Shown here: positions 15,265-22,573 of the stretch, in pieces | How positions within the stretch are numbered: position 1 is the stretch's first letter | Layout: each line of letters opens with the position of its first letter | Source: Bryobacterales bacterium | Lineage (GTDB): Bacteria; Acidobacteriota; Terriglobia; Bryobacterales; UBA6623 | NCBI GenBank assembly: GCA_028819575.1 | Contig: JAPPLB010000171.1 | Coordinates: forward strand, 1-45,961 | Direction: 5' to 3' | DNA length: 45,961 bases | The notes under the pieces: model-generated | The model's database searches: none | What the model was told of the DNA's origin: nothing | What the model saw: the letters and a program-made list of their open reading frames with translations, nothing else | Translations under genes and position numbers: made by a program

Positions 15265-15717
15265 GTGGCCTACGCGACTCCGGAGCAGGTGAAGGAGCGG
15301 CGCGGCGCCGACGCGCTGCTGCTGCTGACCGACCGCGACGGCGACGGGACGGCCGATTTTTCCTCCGACAGCGGCGTGCTCGAGCGGGCGCTCGAGGACG
15401 CCTCGGCCGAAATCGACACCTGGCTGGCGGCGAAGTACGACCTGCCGCTGAGCGAGACCCCGGCGGTGCTGACGCGGCTGGCGGCGGACATCGCGGTCTA
15501 CCGGCTGGCGGTCGGCGCGGACCGCCGGACCGACGAGCACCGCGTGCGCTACGACGACGCGGTGGCGCTGCTGAAGCGGATCGCCAAGGGCGAGGCCTCG
15601 CTGGGTCTGGCGTCGCCGGGGGCGCCGAGCCGGGCTTTCGTCTCGTCGCAGCCGCGGCGCTTCACACGAGACAGCATGGCGGGCCTGGCCGGCGGGGCGC
15701 CGCGGGAGCGGGACTGA
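15265..15717 (+). CDS. Mu gp36-like protein (DUF1320)
   Basis: This 150-residue protein begins at a GTG preceded by GGAAGGGATCGA. It reads MAYATPEQVKERRGADALL and DRDGDGTADFSSDSGVLERA, then DASAEIDTWLAAKYDLPL. This is the clear pattern of the gp36/DUF1320 family of Mu-like phages, thought to act at the head-tail interface. It follows the capsid gene as in Mu. The C-terminal 25 residues (SLGLASPGAPSRAFVSSQPR) form the usual flexible tail. The gene looks intact. Confidence 0.88.
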   Translation: MAYATPEQVKERRGADALLLLTDRDGDGTADFSSDSGVLERALEDASAEIDTWLAAKYDLPLSETPAVLTRLAADIAVYRLAVGADRRTDEHRVRYDDAVALLKRIAKGEASLGLASPGAPSRAFVSSQPRRFTRDSMAGLAGGAPRERD

Positions 15718-15723
15718 GGCGGA

Positions 15724-15852
15724 AAAAGCCGTGTTTCGTGATTCGCGTCTCGTGATTCGTGACACCAAAACCAATACAGGCGGTACGGCCGTTGCTCCAC
15801 GTCAGCTTACGTTCAGGCCGCGTCTCGTAAAACCTCGTGATTCGTGATGCAA
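15724..15852. repeat. Heptamer-type repeat block
   Basis: TGTTTCG, TGATTCG and CGTCTCG units run from about 15730 to 15763 and again at 15822-15848, around the shared AAAACCAATACAGGCGGTAC linker. The block directly follows gp36 and lies upstream of the gpG remnant. It has probably replaced the 5' part of that gene. Confidence 0.65.
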
Positions 15853-15927
15853 AAGCAAAAACCCGAAATGCGTTGAGGGGCCGCTGGGCGGGCGCGGCGT
15901 GGAAAGCGGGCCTGGGCATCCACCGCG

Positions 15928-16131
15928 ATGGAGTTAAACGTTTCTAAACGGTGTTTGAACGAAATGAAACGGTCTGCGATGAGCGGGGGAACTGGTTTTT
16001 CGAGCTGGGGGCCGCGCGAGGCGGGCCGGCCGGGTCTGCCGGCGCGTCCGTACCTGGGACTGTCGGTTGACGACGAGGCGGATGTCGACAAGATCATCGA
16101 CGCCTGGGCAAGCCAAGCGCCAGGGTCATGA
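15928..16131 (+). pseudogene. C-terminal remnant of a gpG/gpS-type virion morphogenesis protein
   Basis: The last 45 residues (REAGRPGLPARPYLGLSVDD followed by EADVDKIIDAW) match the conserved C-terminus (PARPFLGLS..D) of the phage virion morphogenesis/tail completion family. The 100 or so residues expected before it are missing, and unrelated sequence and repeats stand in their place. An ATG at 15979 could still start a 50-residue product. The gene ends 22 bases before the defence cassette, whose arrival may have caused the damage. Confidence 0.65.
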
Positions 16132-16153
16132 TTGGAGATCTCTCGCCGCCAGG

Positions 16154-16834
16154 TCAGGGCTCCGCGTCCTTGTGGGCCTCACGGATTGCCCGGCACAGGC
16201 GACCAACGGTTGTCGAGGGATTGCCGTATGGCTCACCCCCCTGCTCGCGATGTTTCAACTGCTTTTCCGCAAGCTGTTCGGCATCTCTGACCCGAGTCAC
16301 CAGTTCGTCGCAATCCAGAGTTTTGGAGCCTTTCTTGTCATAGTCCGGCCGCAAGTTCTGGAGCACTTTTTGCACTTGATGGCGAGTGCTCGGCTTGTTG
16401 TAATCCTGCTCGTGCAAGATCAGCCAGAGTTCAAAACAGGGATTGGATCGAGCGACCTTGATGCCGTGTGTTTCGCAAAGCGCCACCGCTTCTTGAAAAC
16501 GTGGATGTTGGTCACGGTCGAACACCGCCCAGATCTCATCGCGCTCCTCGAACGAATTCATTTTGCGGCGGCTGTTCCGAGCGAGCCCCTCAGACTTGGC
16601 GAACGCGACCGCCTTTTCAGAAACGGTGTAGGGCACCCCCACGCCGGGCTCGATACTCACATCGATCTGTTGTATCTGTGTGCTTCCATAGGAGCGTTTG
16701 AGCGCATTGAAATAGGCCGGTTCCGTATTCTTGCCCTCGCAAAATAGTGTGAAACGCCGCTTCGGCTCACGGCTTGCACGACGCCGCTTCAGGTCCCGAA
16801 TGGCCCGGCGGCCAGGTTTACCTCGCTGTCCCAT
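16154..16834 (-). CDS. rloB: RloB-like protein of a two-gene defence system
   Basis: This 226-residue protein starts GQRGKPGRRAIRDLKRRRAS and contains FTLFCEGKNTEPAYFNALK, EIWAVFDRDQHPRFQEAV and NPCFELWLILHEQD. These are the conserved acidic and Glu-rich blocks of the RloB family (PF13707). RloB proteins are paired with AAA15-type ATPases in RloAB and AbiL-type abortive infection systems, and a nuclease-like role is predicted. Its start overlaps the ATPase stop by 17 bases, so they are co-translated. The pair opposes the phage late genes and would be expressed in the lysogen to protect it against other phages. The family call is strong; mechanism is inferred. Confidence 0.88.
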   Translation of the reverse strand: MGQRGKPGRRAIRDLKRRRASREPKRRFTLFCEGKNTEPAYFNALKRSYGSTQIQQIDVSIEPGVGVPYTVSEKAVAFAKSEGLARNSRRKMNSFEERDEIWAVFDRDQHPRFQEAVALCETHGIKVARSNPCFELWLILHEQDYNKPSTRHQVQKVLQNLRPDYDKKGSKTLDCDELVTRVRDAEQLAEKQLKHREQGGEPYGNPSTTVGRLCRAIREAHKDAEP

Positions 16835-18092
16835 GGGTCAAGATGGGCTCGTCGGAGGGGACCGCGCCGTAACGCCCTTGCAGATACCCTTTCTCGATGT
16901 TGTCGCCCTTGCGGGTCCGGATGTCGGTCAACGGATAGAGGACCGTTGCGCCCTCGGCGTCCTTTCGAATGAACCAGAGCTGATCCCGCCGCAGCACAGG
17001 CGAGACCATCAAGTTCGTGTCATGGGTCGTCGCGACCAGTTGCGCACCCTTGGGATTGCGCTCTCGCGAGCAGAATAAACGGAGCACCTCCTCGCAGGCA
17101 TAAGTGTGCAGGCTGGCGTCGAGTTCGTCGATGAACAGCGGCACGCCCTGGTCAATGGCGCGAAATGCAAGACCGAGCACGATCAACAGCCGGCGTGTGC
17201 CGGCGCTCTCCCGTTCCAGTTCAAAATAGACTCGCTTGCCGTCGCGGCCCCGGTGGGCAAATTCGATAAATACCTTCTTGTTTTGCATCTCAGCTTCAGG
17301 GCTCAGTGAGGTGTCTGCGAGCTTTCTTAGAATTGCAACCATCTCTCGCCCAATCACTTGCTCTTGTTCGGTAAGCTCAGTTTCCCTTCGCCGATAGTCA
17401 ATGATCCCGGTGCCGACCTTTTCGAGAAAGTTGATCACACGGTCATCTACCTCTTGCTCAGCTAGTTGCGCCGAAGCCATGGCGCCTGGGACGGAGATTT
17501 CCCGGAAGCCTTCAATGGAACCGAAGTACTTGTACACTCCTGAGAGTTGCTCGTGGCCGTTCTGCGCGGCTGCTGACAGGAACAAGCTATTGGGTCTTGT
17601 CAGGCTGGCAATGATCTGGTTCCGCCCTCTCAGGCTGCGTCCGAAACTGAATTCATTGCCGTCTCGTTCGAACAGGCATCGGCGATGGGCTCTGGGGAAA
17701 ACATACAGCCATTCGGACACGAATGCAGTGTCGGTTGCTTCAAAGCCGTAGTGATATCTCACACCGTCGATGACGAAGTCAACATCGAAAGACGATGACT
17801 TCCGGGAACTGCCGGGATCGAGTCTGAAGGGATGGCGCGGCACCCCTCCGTCCGGTTTGCCTTTGGTGTGAGACCACAAGATCATCGACAGCATGGTCTG
17901 CATCGCAGCGACAAGATTGCTCTTGCCCGAAGCATTGGCGCCGTAGATCACGATTGCCGGCACCAGCGATCCGTTCACCGCCGTGCAGTCGATGAGCCCC
18001 TCTTGCCGGTCCTTCAACGAAGATGCCACGAACGACAATTCCTGCCGCTCGCGGATCGAAAGATGGTTGGAGACGCCGAAGCGCAGCAGCAT
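16818..18092 (-). CDS. rloA: AAA15-family ATPase (COG1106), partner of RloB
   Basis: This 424-residue protein begins MLLRFGVSNHLSIRERQELS, the usual start of COG1106 ATPases. Walker A GANASGKS is at residues 51-58. The ABC-like/SMC-type Walker B FIDELDASLH lies near 320-329, followed by the switch histidine in VATTHDTNLM. These proteins are the sensor or motor half of RloAB/AbiL-type defence. AGAGAAGGGA precedes the ATG. The DNA is clearly less GC-rich than the phage genes around it, which agrees with transfer as a cassette. It opposes the head and tail operons. Confidence 0.9.
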   Translation of the reverse strand: MLLRFGVSNHLSIRERQELSFVASSLKDRQEGLIDCTAVNGSLVPAIVIYGANASGKSNLVAAMQTMLSMILWSHTKGKPDGGVPRHPFRLDPGSSRKSSSFDVDFVIDGVRYHYGFEATDTAFVSEWLYVFPRAHRRCLFERDGNEFSFGRSLRGRNQIIASLTRPNSLFLSAAAQNGHEQLSGVYKYFGSIEGFREISVPGAMASAQLAEQEVDDRVINFLEKVGTGIIDYRRRETELTEQEQVIGREMVAILRKLADTSLSPEAEMQNKKVFIEFAHRGRDGKRVYFELERESAGTRRLLIVLGLAFRAIDQGVPLFIDELDASLHTYACEEVLRLFCSRERNPKGAQLVATTHDTNLMVSPVLRRDQLWFIRKDAEGATVLYPLTDIRTRKGDNIEKGYLQGRYGAVPSDEPILTHGTAR

Positions 18093-18177
18093 GAGGATTC
18101 CCTTCTCTTTACTTCCAGCCTACCAAGTTAGAGCCAAACGTGAAAAAATTTAGCATATTCTCGCATTTTGTGCGTTT

Positions 18178-18195
18178 TTTCGTGCTAGCACGAAA
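18178..18195. promoter_or_regulatory. Perfect 18-bp palindrome upstream of the defence cassette
   Basis: TTTCGTGCTAGCACGAAA is a perfect palindrome 86 bases upstream of the ATPase start. A second small dyad, CGCATTTTGTGCG, lies at 18162-18174, followed on the minus strand by a possible -10 (TATGCT). It could be an operator for the cassette. Its arms are also the repeat heptamer TTTCGTG and its inverse, so it may instead be a minimal repeat element. Confidence 0.5.
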
Positions 18196-18369
18196 CGAGA
18201 TTGGCCGCTCCTTCGCTCACTCGGCTCGCCCCTTACGTCAGGCAGTGGACCCCAGACAGTGTCACCGCGCAGCACCGGCCTCACCCCGCCTAACCGTCGC
18301 TCGCCACTGCGCTTTTTTCCTTCGCCAAGGCCAACGAACGGAAGGAAATTTTCAGCAGAGGAGGAAGAC

Positions 18370-18414
18370 ATGGCGATTGAAGCGGTACTGAGAGACATCA
18401 ATGATGCCCAATAG
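18370..18414 (+). pseudogene. 5' fragment of a tail-tube gene
   Basis: A GAGGAGGAAG ribosome-binding site precedes an ATG whose first eleven codons (MAIEAVLRDIN) match the start of the intact tail-tube gene at 28460 (MAIESVLRDIN). A stop follows after 14 codons. The matching 3' piece of a tube gene lies at 37898-38133. The rest of 18.1-18.5 kb holds no gene. Confidence 0.7.
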
Positions 18415-18502
18415 GCCGCGCTGCGCCTCCTCACGCGGCAGCCGGGCCTGGCGTAGCTGCATGGCCTGGCGGGGCCGCGGCCGGCCAGCTTGTGGGTTGA
18501 CT

Positions 18503-18550
18503 GACTGACATTTGTCAGTCTTGGCAGGGGTGGGGCTTTCTGGCTAGCGT
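18503..18550 (+). promoter_or_regulatory. Tail-operon promoter P2 with activator palindrome
   Basis: GACTGACATTTGTCAGTC (18503-18520) abuts TTGGCA (18521-18526), then 18 bases, then TAGCGT (18545-18550). An ATG follows seven bases later at 18558. The module is a close copy of P1 at 12452 and P3 at 41505. Confidence 0.72.
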
Positions 18551-18557
18551 GTTGGTG

Positions 18558-18614
18558 ATGGGGCGGCCGGTACTTTCTGAGCATGGGCGGAGCCTGCTGG
18601 AGGCGGCCGGGTAG
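18558..18614 (+). CDS. Possible 18-residue leaderless leader peptide
   Basis: MGRPVLSEHGRSLLEAAG begins exactly where P2 transcripts should start and ends six bases before the gp37 start. It may only deliver ribosomes to gp37, whose own start has a poorly spaced GGAG. I see no sign of a function in the peptide itself. Confidence 0.35.
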   Translation: MGRPVLSEHGRSLLEAAG

Positions 18615-18620
18615 CGGAGC

Positions 18621-19163
18621 ATGCCTGGACCGAGCACGCAGGGGCTGCTGGAGGCGATCGCGGGAGATCTGCGGGCGCGGCTGACGGCGCTCCGGACCTG
18701 CGCGGTGCATGACGGGCGCTTCCATGCCGCCGAGATCCAGCGCTGGTCGATGGCCACGCCGGCGGTGCTGGTGGCCTGGCTGGGCACGGCGAAGGCGGAG
18801 ACGCCGGGGGCCGGGTGGACGGACTGCGATCAGCAGCTTGCGGCGTTCGTGGTGACGCGCGACGCGCCGGAGCTGCCGCGCGGCAAGGCGGCCCGCAACC
18901 TGGCGGACTGGCTGCTGCTATACGTCCCGCGGGCGCGCTGGGGATTGAAAGAGATCGGCGCCGCGGAGGATCTGCAGGCGGAAAACCTGTATTCGAGCGA
19001 GGTCGACCAGAGCAACCTGGCGATCTGGATGGTGAGCTGGCGGCAGACGCTGCGGCTGGAGGCCGCCGAGGACGGGACGTGCCCGCCGCTGCCGTCGGAG
19101 CTGTACGCGGCGGCCCAGGACGATCCTCACGAGAAGATTCATCCGGAGGAAGCCTCGGAATGA
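18621..19163 (+). CDS. Mu gp37-like protein (DUF1834)
   Basis: This 180-residue protein reads TQGLLEAIAGDLRARLTAL, AEIQRWSMATPAVLVAWLG and QTLRLEAAEDGT. It matches the gp37/DUF1834 family found next to gp36 in Mu-like phages and probably placed at the head-tail junction. Its separation from gp36 by the defence cassette and by a new promoter is unusual. It is the first long gene of the tail operon. Its stop overlaps the start of the spike gene (ATGA). Confidence 0.8.
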   Translation: MPGPSTQGLLEAIAGDLRARLTALRTCAVHDGRFHAAEIQRWSMATPAVLVAWLGTAKAETPGAGWTDCDQQLAAFVVTRDAPELPRGKAARNLADWLLLYVPRARWGLKEIGAAEDLQAENLYSSEVDQSNLAIWMVSWRQTLRLEAAEDGTCPPLPSELYAAAQDDPHEKIHPEEASE

Positions 19164-19831
19164 CGAGCGAGCAACAGGAATTCCGGCTGGTGGAGCTGGC
19201 GCGGCGGCTGGCGAACGTGGTGCGGCCGGGGGTAGTGGCCGAGGCCGACTACGCCCTCGCGCGCGCGCGAGTGAAATACGGTGAGGCGAGCGCAGCGGAC
19301 GGAGGAAACACCGAGGCGGTCACCGACTGGCTGCCGTGGCTGGCCGGCCGGGCTGGGGGCGACATCGAGTGGCGGGCGCCGGAGATCGGCGAGCAGGTCC
19401 TCGTACTGGCGCCCTCGGGCGAGCTGGCCAACGGCATCGTGCTCGCCGGGCTGTACTCGCAGGCGCGGCCGGCGCCGGCGGCGTCGTCGGACGTCCACCT
19501 GGTGCGCTATCTCGACGGCGCCGAGATCGAGTACGACCGCGGGGCGCACCGGCTGCGGGCGGTGCTGCCCGAAGGCGGGACGGCGGAGATCACAGCCCCG
19601 GACGGAGTGACGATCAGCGGCGACGTGACGGTCACGGGCGACGTGACGGTCGACGGCGGGGTGGACGCGTCGGGCGACATCACCGCGGACGGGGACATCG
19701 CCGCCGACGGTGAGGTCGAGGACAAACTGGGCACGATGGCCGGGATGCGCACGACCTACAACGGCCACGTGCACGGCGTGCCGCCGGGGGTGGTGACGCC
19801 GGTCGTAGCGCCGACCCACCGGATGACGTAG
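19160..19831 (+). CDS. V: Baseplate spike protein, P2 gpV type
   Basis: This 223-residue protein has an OB-fold N-terminal part (DWLPWLAGRAGGDIEWRAP, GEQVLVLAPSGELANGIVL). A series of short glycine-Asp repeats follows (GDVTVTGDVTVDGGVDASGD), typical of the beta-helical spike. It ends with GHVHGVPPG, the HxH-type metal-binding apex motif. gpV punctures the outer membrane on contraction. The ATG at 19160 overlaps the gp37 stop. An insert at residues 38-51 (GEASAADGGNTE) corresponds to a short repeat shared with the next two genes. Confidence 0.9.
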   Translation: MTSEQQEFRLVELARRLANVVRPGVVAEADYALARARVKYGEASAADGGNTEAVTDWLPWLAGRAGGDIEWRAPEIGEQVLVLAPSGELANGIVLAGLYSQARPAPAASSDVHLVRYLDGAEIEYDRGAHRLRAVLPEGGTAEITAPDGVTISGDVTVTGDVTVDGGVDASGDITADGDIAADGEVEDKLGTMAGMRTTYNGHVHGVPPGVVTPVVAPTHRMT

Positions 19832-19833
19832 GA

Positions 19834-19941
19834 GAAAGGCCGTGATTCGTGTTTCGTGTTTCGTGATTCGTGATGCAAAACCAAAAACCGAAAGGCCGTG
19901 ATTCGTGTTTCGTGACTCGTGTTTCGTGATGCAAAACCAAA
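19834..19941. repeat. Heptamer-type repeat block
   Basis: Two adjacent runs of TGATTCG/TGTTTCG/TGACTCG units each end GTGATGCAAAACCAAA. They lie between the spike and baseplate W genes. The second run ends at the W start codon, which lacks any other ribosome-binding site. Confidence 0.7.
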
Positions 19942-20343
19942 ATGCCGGGAACTAACGCAGAGACGGGCAAGGAGCTGACGGGCCTGGCGCACCTGCGGCA
20001 GTCGGTGCGGGACATCCTGACGACGCCGATCGGGACGCGGGTGATGCGGCGGGACTACGGCTCGCGGCTGATGGAGCTGGTGGACGCGCCGCTGACGCCG
20101 GCGACGCTGACGGAGATCTACGCGGCGGCGGCCGAGGCGCTGGGGCGCTGGGAGCCGCGCCTGCGCGTCGAGCGGATCCGGGCTAGCGCAGCGGGCGGAG
20201 GAAATAGCGCAGCGGGCGGAGGAAATACGGCGGGGCTGGGGAGCCTGGACAGCGGCATCGCGAAGGGAAAAGTCCTGATCGACCTGGACGGCGTCTACCT
20301 GCCCGACGGCGAAAACGTCCGCATCGAGGGGCTGCTGATATGA
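19942..20343 (+). CDS. W: Baseplate wedge protein, gpW/gp25 type
   Basis: This 133-residue protein reads TGLAHLRQSVRDILTTPIGT and RVMRRDYGSRLMELVDAPLT, the clear signature of the gp25/P2 W lysozyme-like wedge family of contractile tails. The C-terminus (GKVLIDLDGVYLPDGE) also fits. Between them is an in-frame tandem insert, ASAAGGGNSAAGGGNTAG, made of two copies of a 17-bp repeat. It probably forms a surface loop. The stop overlaps the next start. Confidence 0.9.
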   Translation: MPGTNAETGKELTGLAHLRQSVRDILTTPIGTRVMRRDYGSRLMELVDAPLTPATLTEIYAAAAEALGRWEPRLRVERIRASAAGGGNSAAGGGNTAGLGSLDSGIAKGKVLIDLDGVYLPDGENVRIEGLLI

Positions 20344-20693
20344 CCGCGGCCATCCCGGAGATCCGCGAGCGCCTCGAAGCCGAGTTCGCGCGCCGGAGCG
20401 CAGCGGGCGGAGAAAATTCCGCGAACGGCGGCGGCGGGATGATCCCCCTCTCGGGCGACCGGGCCGACCGCGCCCAGGCGGAGAACAGCGCCCGCCTCGG
20501 CGCAAGCCTGGCCTCCAGGACGATCCGCGAACGCATGGCGATCCGGCAGGCCATCGACCGCATCGACGCCGGCTGCTACGGCCTCTGCCTCGGCTGCGGA
20601 GCCGAGATCGCCGCGGGCCGCCTCGATGCGATCCCCTGGGCGGCGCTGTGCGTGGACTGCCAGCAGGAGTGGGAGGCGCTCGAAATCGCATGA
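20340..20693 (+). CDS. TraR/DksA-family zinc-finger protein
   Basis: This 117-residue protein has a C-terminal four-cysteine finger (CLGCGAEIAAG and CVDCQ) after the helix RERMAIRQAIDRIDAGCYG. This is the TraR/DksA layout. Such proteins enter the secondary channel of RNA polymerase and can replace DksA/ppGpp effects. Its location inside a baseplate operon, between W and J with overlapping starts and stops, is unusual and suggests late-stage control of host or phage transcription. The N-terminal half holds a repeat-derived insert (RSAAGGENSANGGG). Confidence 0.85.
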   Translation: MTAAIPEIRERLEAEFARRSAAGGENSANGGGGMIPLSGDRADRAQAENSARLGASLASRTIRERMAIRQAIDRIDAGCYGLCLGCGAEIAAGRLDAIPWAALCVDCQQEWEALEIA

Positions 20694-21565
20694 GCACCCC
20701 GACTCCCGCCATCGACCTCTCCCGGCTCCCCGCGCCGGACGTGATCGAGGCTCTCGACTACGAGGCGCTGCTCGAGGCGGCGCTGGCGCGGCTCGGGCCG
20801 GACTACGTGGTTTCCGAGGCCGACCCGGCCTACAAGGTGCTCGAGGCAGCGGGGTACCGCGAGCTGCTGCTGCGGCAGCGGGTGAACGACGCGGCGCGCG
20901 CGGTGATGCTGCCGACGGCCCGCGGCGCGGACCTCGACAACCTCGCCGCCCTGCTGGGAGTCGAGCGCCAGATCGTCACGCCCGCCGATCCGGACGCGAT
21001 CCCGCCGGTCGAGGCGGTCTACGAGACGGACGAACGGCTGCGGCAGCGGGCGCAGCTTGCGCCGTCGGCGGTCTCGACGGCGGGTCCGGCGTCGAGCTAC
21101 CGCTTTCACGCGCTGTCGGCCGCGGCCGAGGTGCTGGACGTGGCGGTGGCAAGCCCTTCGCCGGGCTCGGTCACGGTGACGGTGCTGGCCCGCGAAGGCA
21201 ACGGCGAGGCGGATGCGGACCTGCTGGCGGCGGTGGAATCGGCGCTGAACGACGAGAGCGTGCGGCCGCTGGGCGACGTCCTCGCCGTCCAGTCGGCGGC
21301 GATCGTCGACTACCAGGTGACGGCCGAGCTGACGATCGGCTCGGGGCCCGACGCGGACGCGGTGCTCGCAGCCGCGGTCGAGGCCGTCACGGCCTACGCC
21401 GCCGGCGCCCGCCGGATCGGGCGGTCGATCCCGCGCTCGGCGCTGTACGCGGCGCTGCACCGGCCCGGCGTCGAGGCGGTGGACCTCACCGCCCCGGCGG
21501 CCGACGTGGCCATCACCGCCGTCCAGGCCGCCCACGCCACCCGGATCCAGGTGACGAAGGCATGA
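20690..21565 (+). CDS. J: Baseplate assembly protein, P2 gpJ type
   Basis: This 291-residue protein contains YEALLEAALARLGPDYVVSE and AGYRELLLRQRVNDAARAVM, then ARGADLDNLAALLGVERQ. All are conserved in the baseplate J family. The central DERLRQRAQLAPSAVSTAGP segment is also diagnostic. gpJ links the wedges around the baseplate hub. The start is the ATG overlapping the stop of the DksA-like gene. The gene is intact and of normal length. Confidence 0.92.
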   Translation: MSTPTPAIDLSRLPAPDVIEALDYEALLEAALARLGPDYVVSEADPAYKVLEAAGYRELLLRQRVNDAARAVMLPTARGADLDNLAALLGVERQIVTPADPDAIPPVEAVYETDERLRQRAQLAPSAVSTAGPASSYRFHALSAAAEVLDVAVASPSPGSVTVTVLAREGNGEADADLLAAVESALNDESVRPLGDVLAVQSAAIVDYQVTAELTIGSGPDADAVLAAAVEAVTAYAAGARRIGRSIPRSALYAALHRPGVEAVDLTAPAADVAITAVQAAHATRIQVTKA

Positions 21566-21566
21566 G

Positions 21567-21745
21567 AAAGGCCGTGATTCGTGTCTCGTGTCTCGTGATT
21601 CGTGATGCAAAACCAAAACCAGGAAAAACGAAGCCCGGTGAGACCGCATCAGGCGCGAGTCTCGAAGAGACAAGCCCGAGTTCCAGGGTTTTCACGAGAC
21701 ACGAGACACGAGACACGAGACACGGCTTTTTTTCGTGTCTCGTGA
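21567..21745. repeat. Heptamer-type repeat block, inverted pair
   Basis: The left arm (GTGATTCGTGTCTCGTG units, 21573-21606) and the right arm (CACGAGACACGAGACAC, 21693-21725) are reverse complements and surround the AAGCCCG...GGCGCGAGTCTC module. Transcripts could fold into a long hairpin here. A further TTTCGTGTCTCGTG run follows. Confidence 0.7.
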
Positions 21746-21778
21746 TGCAAAACCCAAAGAACAGAAAGGCAAAATCGC

Positions 21779-22159
21779 ATGGCCACCGCTAAGAACACCA
21801 ACATCGTAAGATCGATCGCCGCTCCCGCGGGAGCCGTCGGCGACGACTGCACGCACGTCAGCCTGTGGGACGCGGCGGCGAACGGCAACCTGCTCGGGAC
21901 GAAGGCGATCTCGACCGACCCGGACGCCCTGGCGCTGGGAGAAAAACTCGAGTTCGCCGCCGAGGCCCTGGTGATCAACCAGCCGGCCGGCGCGGACGAG
22001 ACGGCGGCGATGGCCGAGCGGGCCGTGCGCGGCAAGATCGCCGGAGGCGTCTGGGTGCAGTTCCACAGCGGCGCCCCCGGAGCGAACGGGACCGACAACG
22101 TCATCTCCGAACTCAACCGCGTGTCGGTCGCCCAGGCCGCCTGGACGGTAGCGCAATAG
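21779..22159 (+). CDS. Fibre-associated structural protein, putative
   Basis: This 126-residue protein lies between J and the tail I gene. It ends VWVQFHSGAPGANGTDNVIS and LNRVSVAQAAWTVAQ. That recalls the short phage proteins (LHTGDPG..G..N.) which accompany tail fibres. The rest (THVSLWDAAANGNLLGTKAI) is beta-rich. AAAGG upstream is a modest ribosome-binding site. It is surely a phage structural or assembly gene; the precise role is unknown. Heptamer repeats flank it on both sides. Confidence 0.5.
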   Translation: MATAKNTNIVRSIAAPAGAVGDDCTHVSLWDAAANGNLLGTKAISTDPDALALGEKLEFAAEALVINQPAGADETAAMAERAVRGKIAGGVWVQFHSGAPGANGTDNVISELNRVSVAQAAWTVAQ

Positions 22160-22162
22160 GAG

Positions 22163-22566
22163 AAAGGCCGTGACTCGTGTTTCGTGTTTCGTGTTTCGTG
22201 ATGCAAAGGCAAAAACCGAAAGGCCGTGATTCGTGATTCGTGTTTCGTGTTTCGTGATGCAAAACCAAAACCAGGGACGAGGGGCGACCGGTGGCTCTCG
22301 TGGAGCGAGCGAAGCACGAGCGAAGGTTTTTCAAGGTTTTCACGAGACACGAAACACGAATCACGGATTTTCAGGCGCGAGGCTCGCAGAGTCAAGCCCG
22401 AGCTCTGAGGTTTTCACGAGACACGAGACACGAAACACGAAACACGGCCTTTCTGGCGCGAGGCTCGCAGAGTCAAGCCCGAGCTCTGAGGTTTTCACGA
22501 GACACGAGACACGAAACACGAAACACGGCTTTTTTTCGAGACACGAGACACGAATCACGAGACACG
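22163..22566. repeat. Largest heptamer-type repeat block (about 400 bp)
   Basis: Forward runs (22167-22260) are followed by at least three reverse-oriented runs (from about 22338, 22415 and 22496). A nearly identical module (CGCGAGGCTCGCAGAGTC, AAGCCCGAGCTCTGAGG) lies between the reverse runs. The module-plus-run unit is duplicated in tandem at about 22377-22448 and 22458-22528. No gene is seen. Confidence 0.75.
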
Positions 22567-22573
22567 GAATTTA

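Noticed and set aside
22230..22570. Apparent proteins rich in NHETRNTKHESR or MIRVSCLVFRD
   Set aside because: These are translations of the heptamer repeat in different frames. They have no ribosome-binding sites, and their composition is dictated by the seven-base units.
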